Positions 11,640 to 22,199 of a DNA stretch of 64,000 nucleotides are shown here, in pieces (within the stretch, counting starts at the first letter, position 1; each line of letters begins with the position of its first letter). Location: positions 36,336,711 to 36,400,710 of the forward strand of contig CM061245.1 of assembly GCA_030848705.1 (NCBI GenBank), in the 5' to 3' direction. The translations under genes were made by a program, and so were the position numbers. The notes beneath the pieces were generated by a model. That model saw only the letters and a list, made by a program, of their open reading frames with translations, was not told the origin of the DNA and searched no databases. The stretch comes from Heracleum sosnowskyi (Eukaryota > Streptophyta > Magnoliopsida > Apiales > Apiaceae).

Positions 11640-12190
11640 AGATAGACCTCAGACAACGGTTAAAAAATGTTGTGTAAAATGATTGACACGATAGTCACCG
11701 ATTAACAAAGTGTTGTATAATTGCCAGAAATAACAACAGTTTACTATCAACAATCGCGTTGTATAAGGTGATGAACACAACATACGAATAAATATAAAGT
11801 GTTGTATAACAACCAGAAACAACAATAGGTCACTTGGAAAGATGTTGTTGAAAAACATTAGTATCAAGAGATTTTTTTATTGGTTTGTGTTGTTGAACTG
11901 CTTAGAACACAACTGATTTTGAGTTTAAAAACATGTTGTGCTATGTCTTAATAGACAAAGTTTATCTTGTCTAAATGTGTTGTGTGAAATTATACATAAC
12001 AACAGTTTATATATTAATCGATTTAAATATCGTTCTAGGAAGTAGTTTAAACAACAATTTTTGTTTCCCAAATCATTGTCTTTCTTACTCTCACATGACG
12101 GTTTAGTTTTTATAAGCCATTGTGATATTTTTTACACACAACACTTTTACAAAGCACTTGGATGTTGTAAGATACGATTTATAACAACTC
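11640..12190. repeat. Subterminal repeat zone (ACAAC/GTTGT motifs)
   Basis: Short motifs such as ACAACGGTT, GTTGTATAA, GTTGTGT and ACAACAGTTTA recur every 20-50 bp in both orientations. Clustered short subterminal repeats of this kind are the usual transposase-binding regions of CACTA elements. A matching but shorter cluster is at 16850-17126. Confidence 0.6.
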
Positions 12191-12464
12191 TTTTTATAAA
12201 TGCTCTCATTGGCTAAAAACAAAATGGACGATGGTTTTATATACGAAAAACATGAAACTATATATTATGAGCACGTTAAACAAGATGACAAACTAATATA
12301 TATCATTACAATCAGAATTCGCTATTACAATGAACTAAAATTCACCATTACAACCAATATTCATCAATCAACTACAATTCAACAAAATATTGTACTGACA
12401 TACAAATATGTTGAAAACCAATGAGTTCCCTAGTTGTAAGAAAATTACAAACTACAAACATACA
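12191..12464. other. CACTA interior, no gene recognised
   Basis: AT-rich sequence between the left subterminal repeats and the captured phosphatase fragment. A 74-codon frame on the plus strand has no recognisable similarity and is probably random. Confidence 0.5.
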
Positions 12465-13172
12465 CCAAATGTGACAAGACCAGGCCCTCTGGCATTGGGT
12501 CTCAAACCTTCTACGCTATCATTTTCTGTGGGATCAGACTTGCACAAAACATTAATATTTTCAAAGAGCACTCAAACAAAACTTAAGCAGCAACAGATGA
12601 TCTTATAGGCTTGTAAAAATACCACAACAAGTCCATTAAAATAAGAGATCCACCATCCATGGTTATGGGCCTTTCTAGTTTCTCTATCTGTTCTACTCAA
12701 TGTATCGACCTCCTTATGCCTCCGTGCATACAGATAATCTTCTTCTCAATAAGGGCCGCGAGGGGAACATAGTTAAAAAGCTGATTGAACCGCGTCCATG
12801 CCCAGATTCCCTCATTTTCTCCCTGAAAATTCATTTACCATCAGAGAAGTAGAGAACTAGATGGTAGTGCATAAAAATGATATCATAAGAAGCATACCAT
12901 TCTCTCTATGCATTATAGACGAAATCCAAAGAGTGCGTTTATATCAACAGCCTCATGATTTCCCCTTATTAAGTGAACATTCTCAGGATATTCAATTTGC
13001 ATATCATATCAAAAAGCCAATACCATCAAATGATGTAGCACTGCAAAACGAAACCATGTACTAGATTTGTCAGAGGAGAAGCTTGCCTTTAAAGGAAGAA
13101 GCAGAGTGATAGTCTCCAAGTTGTGTTGTCACCGATCAACATAGTCACCCAGAAACAAATAATCAATGTAAC
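12465..13172 (-). pseudogene. Captured fragment of BSL-type (Kelch) Ser/Thr phosphatase gene
   Basis: Reading the minus strand from 13172 to 12465, separate exon-like blocks give YIDYLFLGDYVDR-stop-QH, then ETITLLLPLK; IEYPENVHLIRGNHEAVDIN with ALFGFRL-stop-CIERM; GENEGIWAWTRFNQLFNYVP with LAALIEKKIICMHGG; and a degenerate VEQIEKLERPITM block. The last is SDPTENDSVEGLRPNARGPG. These are the PPP-family metal and phosphate motifs (GDYVDR, RGNHE) in the wording of plant BSU1-like phosphatases, brassinosteroid signalling enzymes with N-terminal Kelch repeats. Only part of the phosphatase domain is present, introns are retained, and Gly and Glu codons have become TGA and TAA. One splice acceptor (near 13003) reads AA instead of AG, and one donor looks like a GC-type site (AAG|GCAAGC). 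It is a transduplicated, dead fragment. Confidence 0.85.
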
Positions 13173-13684
13173 TGAAAAAAGAAAAAATTTAAATTCAGCA
13201 ATTCCTATCTGAAGAAGGATAACAGAGCTTGTAATTTGAATTCTCAGTTGCCAAAATTCATGCTTCTAGAAGCACTTAATGACTGGAATCCGTATTACAA
13301 AATAGAGACCACCACTAAGAAGTAAGAACATATTTCTATAGAAGAAAAAGAAAATATAAAAATACATACCAAGGCCATAGTAATAATAAGAATTATCTAA
13401 GCCATCCCCACTTGTCTATTATTCTTTCTCATGCTATATCTACATTGCCTAGCCTCTATTACGACAAATTCTTGTAAAATTTGGGAATCAAATAGAGATC
13501 TCTCTTCATCTCTGGTCTGACCACAAGATTAACATCAGATTTCCTAAATTACAGTAATAAATTGTGATGGAGTCATATGGTCAGATAAAAATTCTAGTAA
13601 AGTCCAGAACTTATGCAACAACTATAACAACAAAAATAACCTTGAGCCACCAGAAAGAAATGGCACATCAAATTCAGAAGTAAC
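13173..13684. other. CACTA interior between captured gene fragments
   Basis: No coding similarity is recognised. It may contain introns carried with the flanking phosphatase and prenyltransferase fragments, both on the minus strand. Confidence 0.4.
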
Positions 13685-14008
13685 CCGGCAATCCAAGATA
13701 AACTTGGCAAAATTTTCCTTGTCAATCCAATGAACTCTTTCAATCATAATCAAGCTAGAAAGGACCCACCAGGAGTAGCAGACCTGATGTAATTCAACTA
13801 CATTAGTAATATGTAACTGCATAAGAAATAAGTGAAAACAATCCAGCTTGTTATAAAAAAACTGAAGCACCAACATCAGGAAGCTTCTCAGGACGACCAT
13901 TCAGACCACCGGATTTAATCTGTCGCTCACACAACCACCATCCAAGGAGGTCCTTGTCAACATGATGGAGAGATCCAGTTACAGCAAGAGACCCCACACA
14001 GCAAAAGA
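13685..14008 (-). pseudogene. Captured fragment of Rab geranylgeranyltransferase beta subunit
   Basis: Two exon-like blocks on the minus strand. The first (14008-13875) follows a CTTAG acceptor and reads VFCCVGSLAVTGSLHHVDKD, then LLGWWLCERQIKSGGLNGRP and EKLPD. The second (13784-13685) follows ATCAG and reads VCYSWWVLSSLIMIERVHWI, then DKENFAKFILDC. The join restores the prenyltransferase wording LPDVCYSWW, and the intron between starts GT and ends AG. Cys of VCYSWW is a zinc ligand in this family. Only two internal exons of the roughly 310-residue protein are present. The enzyme prenylates Rab GTPases; this fragment cannot. It lies upstream of, and in the same direction as, the phosphatase fragment. 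Confidence 0.85.
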
Positions 14009-15180
14009 CTAAGAAACGGCAAGAGTATTTAGTGCATGTTCCTTTTTGTGATAAAAGCCATATGTTAATAGGCTGAAGGCATTCCATATGTTATAAATCT
14101 TATTTACATTTAACCGCATGTGCAATGAGACACACTAATAAATGCATTGCTGTTAGTTAGCCAAAACATTCGCGAATAGAGAGGCACTGCACAAGCTAAA
14201 ATCATAGGTATTTTATTTAATAATCATACACTAATACATTATTTCTCTTTCGGTCATCTGATTTTTCCCCTCCATAACATATGAAGAAAATTTATCACAC
14301 CTATTGAACAAGAGATATGAAGTAAACCTAAAATGTAAATGTCGTCTACTCTTTTGAAATAGAAACCAGCAAAGCAAAAGAGAAAGTACATCTAATATCA
14401 TACACTAAAATATGCAGTTACTATTTCATATACAGTTCACAAAATTCTAGAACTGCGTTGGAAACAAATTTGTAAATTGTATCTTTAATTTCTCAGAACA
14501 TGTAGATGTGGGTAACTATAGTGTAAAAAACATGTTACATTCTATGTGCATAAGTGCTTTCGCCACATTGTAACTGAAAACCAAACGAAAACAAGAGTGA
14601 AAATAGCTTACCCACTTACTAAATCAATTCGAGATGAACTCAAACAAAACAAAATTAAAACTCCAATACACAAAGAGAACAAATCAAGAATCAGTAGCTT
14701 AATGGTCCATGCTTTCAACATCAAGAACTACACTCTAAAGTAACAAGGTGTTAATACAACGGTTCAAACATATTTATAATTTTGTAACCAGATTAACACT
14801 TTGTGTTCAGCAGATTAAAAGTTAAGGTGGAAACAACCTAAATTAAGTGCAACAAAATTGTGTTTTACATCAAATTTCAAAAAAATTGTCAAACTTTTAA
14901 GTCTAGGTACCTTTTAAAAACAAACATACAAACAAATACCTTTTGAGAGTCTATACTTTTGAAAAAGTTTCTATGAAATTGCAAAAAAAAAAAATGAAAA
15001 TGATGGTATACAGGTTATTACTCCTACATAAAACGAGAAAATAGTACCTTTCCTGAACCATCACTTGCACATATGTCAAGTCCATTTATTGCCAGAGGTA
15101 TACAAGCAGCATATAACAAAACTTAAGTACTTCAAAAAAAACAACTGAAAAGTGTAGTCTATCATTTCATAAAATGTAAA
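14009..15180. other. CACTA interior, no gene recognised
   Basis: AT-rich sequence with only short random frames on either strand. It may be intronic or promoter sequence captured with the minus-strand gene fragments, but I see nothing to prove it. Confidence 0.4.
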
Positions 15181-15790
15181 TAAACAAAACCTGAATCTAT
15201 GTTATTGAGGCCACCAATCTTGAGAATCCCTTTATCCATTGTGTTATTTCCTTGCTTGTTGCAGCTATTAAGTCCACACTCGAGCAAAAATCTTCATTGT
15301 AGCTTGGTTAAGGATGTTTATTCGATAAGCTATTACAAGAGGCCATCCCACAACCTGGCTGCTTTAAATATTACATAAATTAAAATAAAATTAAAGACAG
15401 TACAGGGTATAGACATTAAAAAGAACACAAACACCAAATTAAATAACATAATAAAAAAAACTAAACATAGAGAGCGAATGAAAGAGCGGGAGGATAAAAA
15501 GTGACTAATTAAACCAATTAATCAAACCCTAAAACTAAAAAAGATCTAAAATTGTACCCCAAATTGAAGAAGCCCTAAATCGAGAAAATCCCAAACTGAA
15601 GAAGCATCACAAAGAACAGAGAGAGAGACATCGATTAATCGTAGAGCAATTGTGGAGAGAGAGAGCAGGTTAGGGGAGACAAATATAAGATATGAGATAT
15701 GTGTATGGTGAAAAATGGCTGCCTTAATTGGATTCTGTTTTTTAAGAATGAGGGGAAGGTGAAGGGGGGGGGGGGAATTTTGGTCCAAGG
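15181..15790 (-). other. Possible third captured gene piece (5' leader and exon)
   Basis: The minus strand at 15545-15700 looks like a plant 5' leader: CTCTCTCTCC pyrimidine runs, then TTTAGGGCTTCTTCAATTTG. Further along (15370-15190) an exon-like stretch contains GGATAAAGGGATTCTCAAG and ends ATTCAG|GTTTTG, which would be a good splice donor. I cannot assign it to a gene family; it could be the 5' end of one of the two captured genes. A run of 12 G lies at 15764-15775. Confidence 0.35.
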
Positions 15791-16201
15791 GGGAAATGAA
15801 TTATTGGTTTAAGGGGGAATAAGACTTCGAAAATTTCAATAAAATTTGAGTTTGGTGATGAAGTGTGGGACAAAAATAAAAATAAATTTCATTTGTGTTG
15901 TAAAAACTTAAATTTGATTATAAAAAAATAAATTTAATTTTTAAATCATCCAATCGCACCGATGTTAATATTTAATTATTTTAGTGATATACGAAAATAA
16001 TTGAAAAATTAGAAACCTATTTAGTACGACTTTTTTACCAAAATCTATTTAGTACGACTTTTCAAAAAAACAATGAAAGAAAAATTCGCGACGAAACACT
16101 ACATAGAAGTACTTGTCAAACAACTAATTGAATGTTAAAATCTCAAATCAAATAAATTTGATTTTTTTAGAAATTTTTGGAATATCGGTAAAATTGATAG
16201 A

Positions 16202-16204
<3 letters not shown>

Positions 16205-16248
<44 letters not shown>
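16205..16248. repeat. ATT microsatellite
   Basis: An uninterrupted run of about 14 ATT/TTA triplets. It lies inside a partial copy (about 16190-16300) of the sequence repeated at 16700-16790 and 17490-17560, where only three or four triplets are present, so the array has expanded in this copy. Confidence 0.95.
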
Positions 16249-16250
<2 letters not shown>

Positions 16251-16328
16251 ATTTATTTAAGTGTTCCTGCTTAACAAAATTTTATACTAAATATCCAAAT
16301 ATACTAAATTTATTTAAGTCTTATTCAA

Positions 16329-16823
16329 TTATAAAATCGATAAACAAAACATACGTGAGTCCCGACTTGTATATATAAAAATTATTATAAGACAATTTAC
16401 TCACGACTTTATAATTAAATTATATCATATTGATATGTAAAACTAGTAATTTGAATATGACAAATTTATTTTAATAATATTCGGTATGTCACTTATTGAG
16501 GTTCTAATATCAATAATAGTATAGTTATTATATAATGTTCGTTTAAGTTCAGAATTAGTAATGTTACAATCATTAACGTTTGTCTAGCTAATCTTTCCTT
16601 ATAAACAAATATCAAAGATCGTAAATCATACAATATATGATGTCAACATCTATAACATGTATAACAAAATATCTGAAGTATGATCGTATTCTATCTATCA
16701 ATGATATTATTATTATCATTAACCTTTATTTAAGTGTTTTTATATATTTAACAATTTTTTATACTAAATATCCAAATAAGAGATTTATACAATAACATTG
16801 TATGAAGTGTGTAACACTTATGT
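16329..16823. repeat. Direct repeat A, copy 1 (partner 17127-17612)
   Basis: About 490 bp running from TTATAAAATCGATAAAC to GTGTAACACTTATGT recurs at 17127-17612 with scattered differences and small indels. The ends are not TG...CA and there is no primer-binding site or purine tract, so it is not an LTR pair. The roughly 300 bp between the copies carries CACTA-like subterminal motifs. Confidence 0.9.
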
Positions 16824-17126
16824 ATGTATTAAGGGCAACAAATAAAGTATTTCTTTTTAAAAATCAACGCTTTTGATATAGACAACGGTTTAGCTAAACA
16901 AAACATTGTAACGTAAATAATCACGCAAGGATTTTATAAAACGAAACCATTGTCTATATCATACAACAGTTTAACAACATAAACAATTGTTACAAAGATT
17001 ATTCAACAATGAATGGATCAAAACAAAAACCGTTGTGTATATTATACAACATTTTTTGGACCAAAACCATTGTTACGTCTTACAGCTTACAACACTTTGT
17101 TAAACAAAAACCATTGTCTTATACTT

Positions 17127-17612
17127 TTATAAAATCGAATAAACAAAACATATGTGAGTCCCGACTCGCATATATAAAATTAATATAAGACAACTTAATG
17201 ACGACTTTATAATTAAATTATGTCATACTGATATGTAAAATGAGTTATTTGAATATGACAACATTGTTGTTAATAGTATTGGTATGTCACTTATTCGCTA
17301 ATAGTATAGTTATTATATAATGTTCGTTTAACTTCGGAATTAGTAATGTTATAATTATTAACATTTTCCTAGCTAGCTAATATTTCCTTGTAAACAAATA
17401 TCAAGGATCGTAAATCATACAATATATGATGTCCACATCTACAACGTGAATAACAAAATATCTGAAGTATGATTGTATTATATCTATCAATGATATTATT
17501 ATTATCATTGACCTTTATTTAAGTGTTTTTATATATTTAACAATTTTTTATACTAAATATCCAAATAAGAGATTTATACAATAACATTGTATGAAGTGTG
17601 TAACACTTATGT
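17127..17612. repeat. Direct repeat A, copy 2 (partner 16329-16823)
   Basis: This is the second copy of the approximately 490-bp repeat. Immediately after it, the sequence resumes homology to 8361-8407, the far side of the old RLP segmental duplication. The repeat therefore lies at or near the lost right end of the CACTA-like element. Confidence 0.9.
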
Positions 17613-17901
17613 GCTTGATAGCTCAAAATTTCAAAATGTCAAGTCTAGCTATTTTTTCTTCCTCTTTTTCTTTCAACTAGATGATGGGCCGTGATATCGT
17701 AATCATGATAAAAGTTTTTCTTAAGAAATACGTCAGTAGAAAGTTTAGAAAATGTGACATAAGTTTTAATCGAAAAGTCACCAGAAACTTTTTAAACATT
17801 CAGTGAAAGCACATGGATTTTGGAATGAACGATTACTGAAAGTGTTGAATTGCGTTCCTTAAGGAATTACACAAGGTTTTCCAAGAAAATGAGTTGAGGG
17901 G
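17613..17901. other. Host flank between two mobile elements
   Basis: The first 50 bp match 8361-8407, the upstream flank of RLP copy A. The remainder has no recognised coding sequence. The last five bases, AGGGG (17897-17901), are the left target-site duplication of the Copia element that follows. Confidence 0.7.
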
Positions 17902-18132
17902 TGTAAATATATAGAGCTAGTCAAAGTTAGTTAGAATGAGTCAAGCAATCTCAATATTGGCGGTAAAGTTTGTTAGAGGTGTTTTGGATTGTATAAGTAA
18001 TCTTGATAACAGATTCTGAAGTAGATTAAGAGTTTAGTTGTTTTGTTAACACAAGATATAGATACAGAACATAATATACAGTTGAATGTTTCTTCTTCAT
18101 GAAGATATGATGTTATTTTCTGGAGATTATCA
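17902..18132 (+). repeat. 5' LTR of young Copia element (231 bp)
   Basis: It starts TGTAAATATATAGAGC and ends GGAGATTATCA. The primer-binding site follows with no gap. The 3' LTR is identical in length. Confidence 0.97.
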
Positions 18133-18144
18133 TGGTATCAGAGC
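18133..18144 (+). other. Primer-binding site, tRNA-iMet type
   Basis: TGGTATCAGAGC directly after the 5' LTR is complementary to the 3' end of plant initiator methionine tRNA, the standard Copia minus-strand primer. Confidence 0.95.
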
Positions 18145-18310
18145 GTTAATCAATGGCGCCTGTGTAATTTTTCTTCATCTTTCTTGATTCATCTTTCATG
18201 ATTCATCTTTCTTTCGCATTTCTTCTTCCGTATTTCTGTAGTGTTGTATCAGATCTCTGAAAACTACTTGAATCTATGAATATACACCATCTGTTTGATC
18301 AATTGTCTCA

Positions 18311-19215
18311 ATGGCTACTTACTCTAATATCACTTCTGGTACTACTTCTTCAACCACAATTGACTGTAATCATCCATACTATCTCATTTCCTCTGATCAT
18401 CCAGGTATGATTCTTGTTACTATCACTCTGTCTGATCACAATTATAGTCAATGGAATCGATCAATGAAGATCACTCTCTCATCAAAACTCAAGTTAGGAT
18501 TTATTGATGGATCATATGCTAAACCTGCATTTGATTCTAATCTACTAGTCTACTGGAATAGATGCAATGATATTGTTATCTCCTGGATCTTGAATACTGT
18601 ATCTCCTGAAATTCGTCAAAGTGTTATGTTTATGAACAATGCCTGTGAGATATGGACTGATCTTGCTACTCGCTTAGCTCATACAAACATTCCTAAAGTC
18701 TATAATCTCAAACGTGAAATTGCATATCTCAGTCAGGGCACTATGTCTGTGTCTTCCTCTTTTACCAAATTCCGATCTCTAAATGATGAATTAGAGTCGA
18801 TTTCTGAGATGCCTAAATGTAGTTGTTCTAAGTGCACCTGTGATATCAATCAGAAATTAATTCTGTATACTCCAAAACAAGTTTGTTGTCACAATTTCTG
18901 ATGGGACTGAATGATACATTTACTGTTACTCGTGGTCACATTCTCATGATGACTCCTCCTCCATCCTTGAGTGAAGCCTGTGGAATTTTATTGCAAGAAG
19001 AACATCAAAGAGAAAAGAGTTCTTCTACTGTACTTTCTGAGTCTTCTGCAATGGCTGTCAAACAGTATAATGAGTATGGCAACAGAAACTCTAAACCTAA
19101 TAAGAAACTCACTGATAATTCATCTCTATACTGTGATTACTGCAATATGTCTGGTCATACAAGAGATAAGTGTTTCTGTCTAAACCTAAACCTAAGAGTC
19201 TGTTAGGGAAAGGTA
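18311..19215 (+). pseudogene. Copia gag, frameshifted
   Basis: The ATG at 18311 opens a frame with typical plant Copia gag wording (LSDHNYSQWNRSMKITL, then LGFIDGSYAKP, then EIWTDLATRLA). The frame is lost near 18885 and gag continues in another frame (LSQFLMGLNDTFTVTRGHIL). A zinc knuckle of CCHC type, YCDYCNMSGHTRDKC, is at about 19128-19172. A second frame change near 19180 joins it to the pol frame (FLSKPKPKSLLG). The two frameshifts prevent a full Gag from this copy unless frameshifting occurs. Confidence 0.85.
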
Positions 19216-21686
19216 AAACTCAAGTCAACAATGTGCATATTGATAAGGACTCTACTTCCTCAACTGGAACAAGGCACTCAGACCTTCTACCCTCTACTGA
19301 CAACTCCTCTAATGCTAATGTTAATGCTTTCTCTGATAACCAGTGCAAGCAACTTATGCAGATGATACAAGCTAGTATTCGAGAAATGAATACTAATACC
19401 TCTGGATGGCATTCTTCAGCCAATACTGTTCATGCTGCAGGTACATGTCATCATTTTGCTGGTTCCACTCAGAATAATCATTCTGATCCTACAATGTGGA
19501 TTATTGATTCTGGAGCTACAAATCACATAACTCCACATTGTCATCTTCTTATTGATGTGCAAGAATTTAACTCTATTTTATATCTTCCAAATGGTAATAC
19601 TGCTGCTATTACTCATGTGGGTAGAATACAGTTAACCAACACAGTGTGGCTTGACAATGTTCTTTGTGCACCTACATTCAGCTACAATCTTTTATCCATA
19701 TCTAAGCTAAGTCAGTCAAATAAGTGTGTGATTGCCTTTGATGACACCAAACGCTTTATTCAGGACCATTCATTGAAGATGATCAAGGAGATTGGTAAAT
19801 TTCATGATGGATTGTATATTCTGCATCAAGATAATTGTCTTTCATCAAGTGTACCTCTGTTTTCTCAATGCTGTGCTGCTAATAGTAACTCTCAAGATTT
19901 CAATGTTTGGCATTCAAGGTTGGGTCATCCCTCTTTGTCTGTAATAAAGTTGTTGCCGTCTACCTTGTTTTCTGCTGTCTCTGATTTAACTAAATGTGAT
20001 ACTTGTCATTTGGCTAAGCAAACAAGGTCTGCATTTCCTTTAAGCTCAACTGAATATGTAAATTTGTTTGATCTTATTCATATGGATGTCTGGGGGCCTT
20101 ATAAGCATAAGACACATGGTAATTGCTGTTATTTTTTGACAATTGTTGAAGCCAAGTCTAGGGCAACATGGACCTTTCTATTTGTTGAAAAGAGTCAAGT
20201 TTCTTCCTTGCTCACTTATTTTCTGGCCTTTGTGAAGAATCACTTTAATGTTGTAGTCAAAACTGTAAGATCTGATAATGGATCAGAATTCATTAATCAA
20301 TCACTGCGAACTACTTTAGCACGTTTAGTTGCTAAAGGTTTTCCTCAAACTGAAGGATTGAATTACTTTGAAACATTTGCACCTGTTGCTAAGATGACAA
20401 CGGTTAGGGTTCTTCTTGCTCTTTCTACAGCAAATCAGTGGCCAGTAACACAAATGGATGTTACTAATGTTTTTCTTCACGGTGATTTGGACGAAGAGAT
20501 CTATATGCCCCTTCCTCCAGGCTATGTCGTTCATCCTGACATTGCTCATTTACCTAATCTGGTGTGCAAACTAATTAAGTCCTTGTATGGACTTAAACAG
20601 GCTCCACGGAAGTGGTTTCTAAAATTCTGTTCTGTTTTGATTCAGTATGGTTTTACTCAAGCTCATACTGACCATAGTCTATTTGTTCTGCATCAATCTG
20701 GTTCAACTGTTGTTATTCTTGTCTATGTGGATGATATTTTGATTACGGGCAGTGATACTACTCTGATTGCTAAGGTAAAGTCTCATATATCCTCTCATTT
20801 CAAGATCAAAGATCTGGGGCCCTTGAAGTATTTTCTTGGCATAGAGGCTGCTAGATCAACTCAAGGTATATATCTGAATCAACGAAACTATACAATTGAC
20901 ATCATTAATGATGTTGGTTTGTCCAACGCCAAGGTTTATGTCATTCCCATGGAACAACATCACACTCTTTTATCCAATAGTTCATCACCACCACTGGTCA
21001 ATGTGTCCTCTTACAGACAACTTGTAGGTCGTCTAATCAATCTAACAATTACTCGACCTGATATATCCTATCCAGTGCATGTTCTCTCACAGTTCTTAGC
21101 CACACCTCGACAATGTCATATGGATGCTGCTTACAAAGTTGTTCGATACTTAAAGTCTACTGTAGGGCAAGGTATCTTATAATCCTCTACTCCTCCATTT
21201 ACTCTAACTGCCTACTGTGATGCTGATTGGGGGGCTTGTCCGTAAACATGGAAATCCTTATACGGATATTGTGTAACTTTTGGTTCTTCGCTTATTTCTT
21301 GGAAATCTAAAAAACAATCTACTGTCTCTCGTTCTTCGGCTGAGGCTGAGTATCGAGCCATGGCAGATGTGTGCTGTGAGCTTCAATGGCTTCTTAATCT
21401 ATTCAAGGAACTTGGTTGTTCTAAACTTACTCCAGCTACATTATATTGTGATAATAAACCTTCTTTATATATAGCCTCCAATCCGGTCTTTCATGAACGT
21501 ACGAAACATATAAACATTGATTGTCATATCGTTCGTACGAAATTGATACAAGGTATCATTCGCACTGCTTATTTGTCCACCGCTGATCAACCGGCTGATC
21601 TTCTTACTAAAGCTTTGTCTTCTTCCAGTCTTCGTCATTTGCTGTCCAAGATTGGGGTTTGCAATCTTTTTCACCCTCAATCTTGA
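19216..21686 (+). pseudogene. Copia pol with internal integrase-RT deletion
   Basis: From 19170 the frame is open to 21180. It has protease (WIIDSGATNHIT, 19499), the GAG pre-integrase block (WHSRLGHPS, about 19910), the integrase HHCC finger (CDTCHLAKQ), the first catalytic Asp (HMDVWGPY) and the second (RSDNGSEF, about 20270). It then jumps, in frame, into the reverse transcriptase at ARLVAKGFPQTEG (about 20317). YVDDILITGS is at about 20725. The third integrase acid, the integrase C-terminus and the RT N-terminus are missing. A TAA at 21180 and another near 21243 interrupt the RNase H domain, which continues to TKALSSSSLRHLLSK (21610-21655). Confidence 0.9.
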
Positions 21687-21693
21687 GGGGGGA

Positions 21694-21924
21694 TGTAAAT
21701 ATATAGAGCTAGTCAAAGTTAGTTAGAATGAGTCAAGCAATCTCAATATTGGCGGTAAAGTTTGTTAGAGGTGTTTTGGATTGTATAAGTAATCTTGATA
21801 ACAGATTCTGAAGTAGATTAAGAGTTTAGTTGTTTTGTTAACACAAGATATAGATACAGAACATAATATACAGTTGAATGCTTCTTCTTCATGAAGATAT
21901 GATGTTATTTTCTGGAGATTATCA
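21694..21924 (+). repeat. 3' LTR of young Copia element (231 bp)
   Basis: It starts TGTAAATATATAGAGC after the purine tract GAGGGGGGA and ends GGAGATTATCA. It is followed by AGGGG, which matches the five bases in front of the 5' LTR. Confidence 0.97.
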
Positions 21925-21929
21925 AGGGG

Positions 21930-22199
21930 AGAATAAATGCACATTCTCAAATTGGTGAACTGATATCTAGTTTACTTACATAATAGTCTAAATTTCATTC
22001 ACTCCATCCAAACACAATGTTACATTCATAGCCCATATCTTCTTTAAACATTCTTGATAGACTACTTTTCAGCCATTTTTTTCTTTTTCTCAAGCTGACA
22101 CACGTGGATAAATACCGAAACAAAATAGTTCAATTCAGGTGCAATAGTTATTGGATAAATGTGAAAAGAAAATCTAAGTGCTCTTCATCTATCTTCTAT
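21930..22199. other. 3' flank of RLP pseudogene; no gene seen
   Basis: AT-rich sequence downstream (for the minus strand) of the RLP stop codon. It probably contains the old 3' untranslated region. No separate feature is recognised. Confidence 0.5.

Larger units (their letters stand above)
11556..17126. mobile_element. CACTA-like element carrying captured host gene fragments
   Basis: The left end CACTCCAAGAAAAACTGAAT is a CACTA-type TIR (consensus in many plants CACTACAAGAAAA). It is followed by a subterminal zone dense in ACAAC/GTTGT and AACGGTTT-type motifs (11640-12190). The same motif family reappears in opposite arrangement at 16850-17126, so the two zones look like the two ends of one element. 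Between them, on the minus strand, lie exons and introns of two unrelated host genes (RGTB-like and BSL-like) and a possible third 5' exon. I find no transposase. The right TIR is missing; a direct repeat and the duplicated genomic flank (17611 onward) take its place, so the right boundary is approximate. Confidence 0.65.
17902..21924 (+). mobile_element. Young, internally deleted Ty1/Copia element
   Basis: It is a complete LTR-to-LTR insertion of 4023 bp with two 231-bp LTRs, an initiator-Met-tRNA-type primer site (TGGTATCAGAGC, 18133), a purine tract TTGAGGGGGGA before the 3' LTR, and the target duplication AGGGG on both sides (17897-17901 and 21925-21929). The LTRs differ at one position that I can see (T at about 18092 versus C at about 21880), so insertion is recent. 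The interior nevertheless lacks the second half of integrase and the start of reverse transcriptase, and gag and pol carry frameshifts and stops. It must have been mobilised by proteins from another copy or decayed very fast. Gag and RT wording suggest the Ale-type group; lineage is tentative. Confidence 0.95.

Noticed and set aside
16329..17612. Direct repeats taken as an LTR pair
   Set aside because: Ends are not TG/CA, there is no primer-binding site or purine tract, the interior is only 300 bp, and the copies are not followed by a target duplication.
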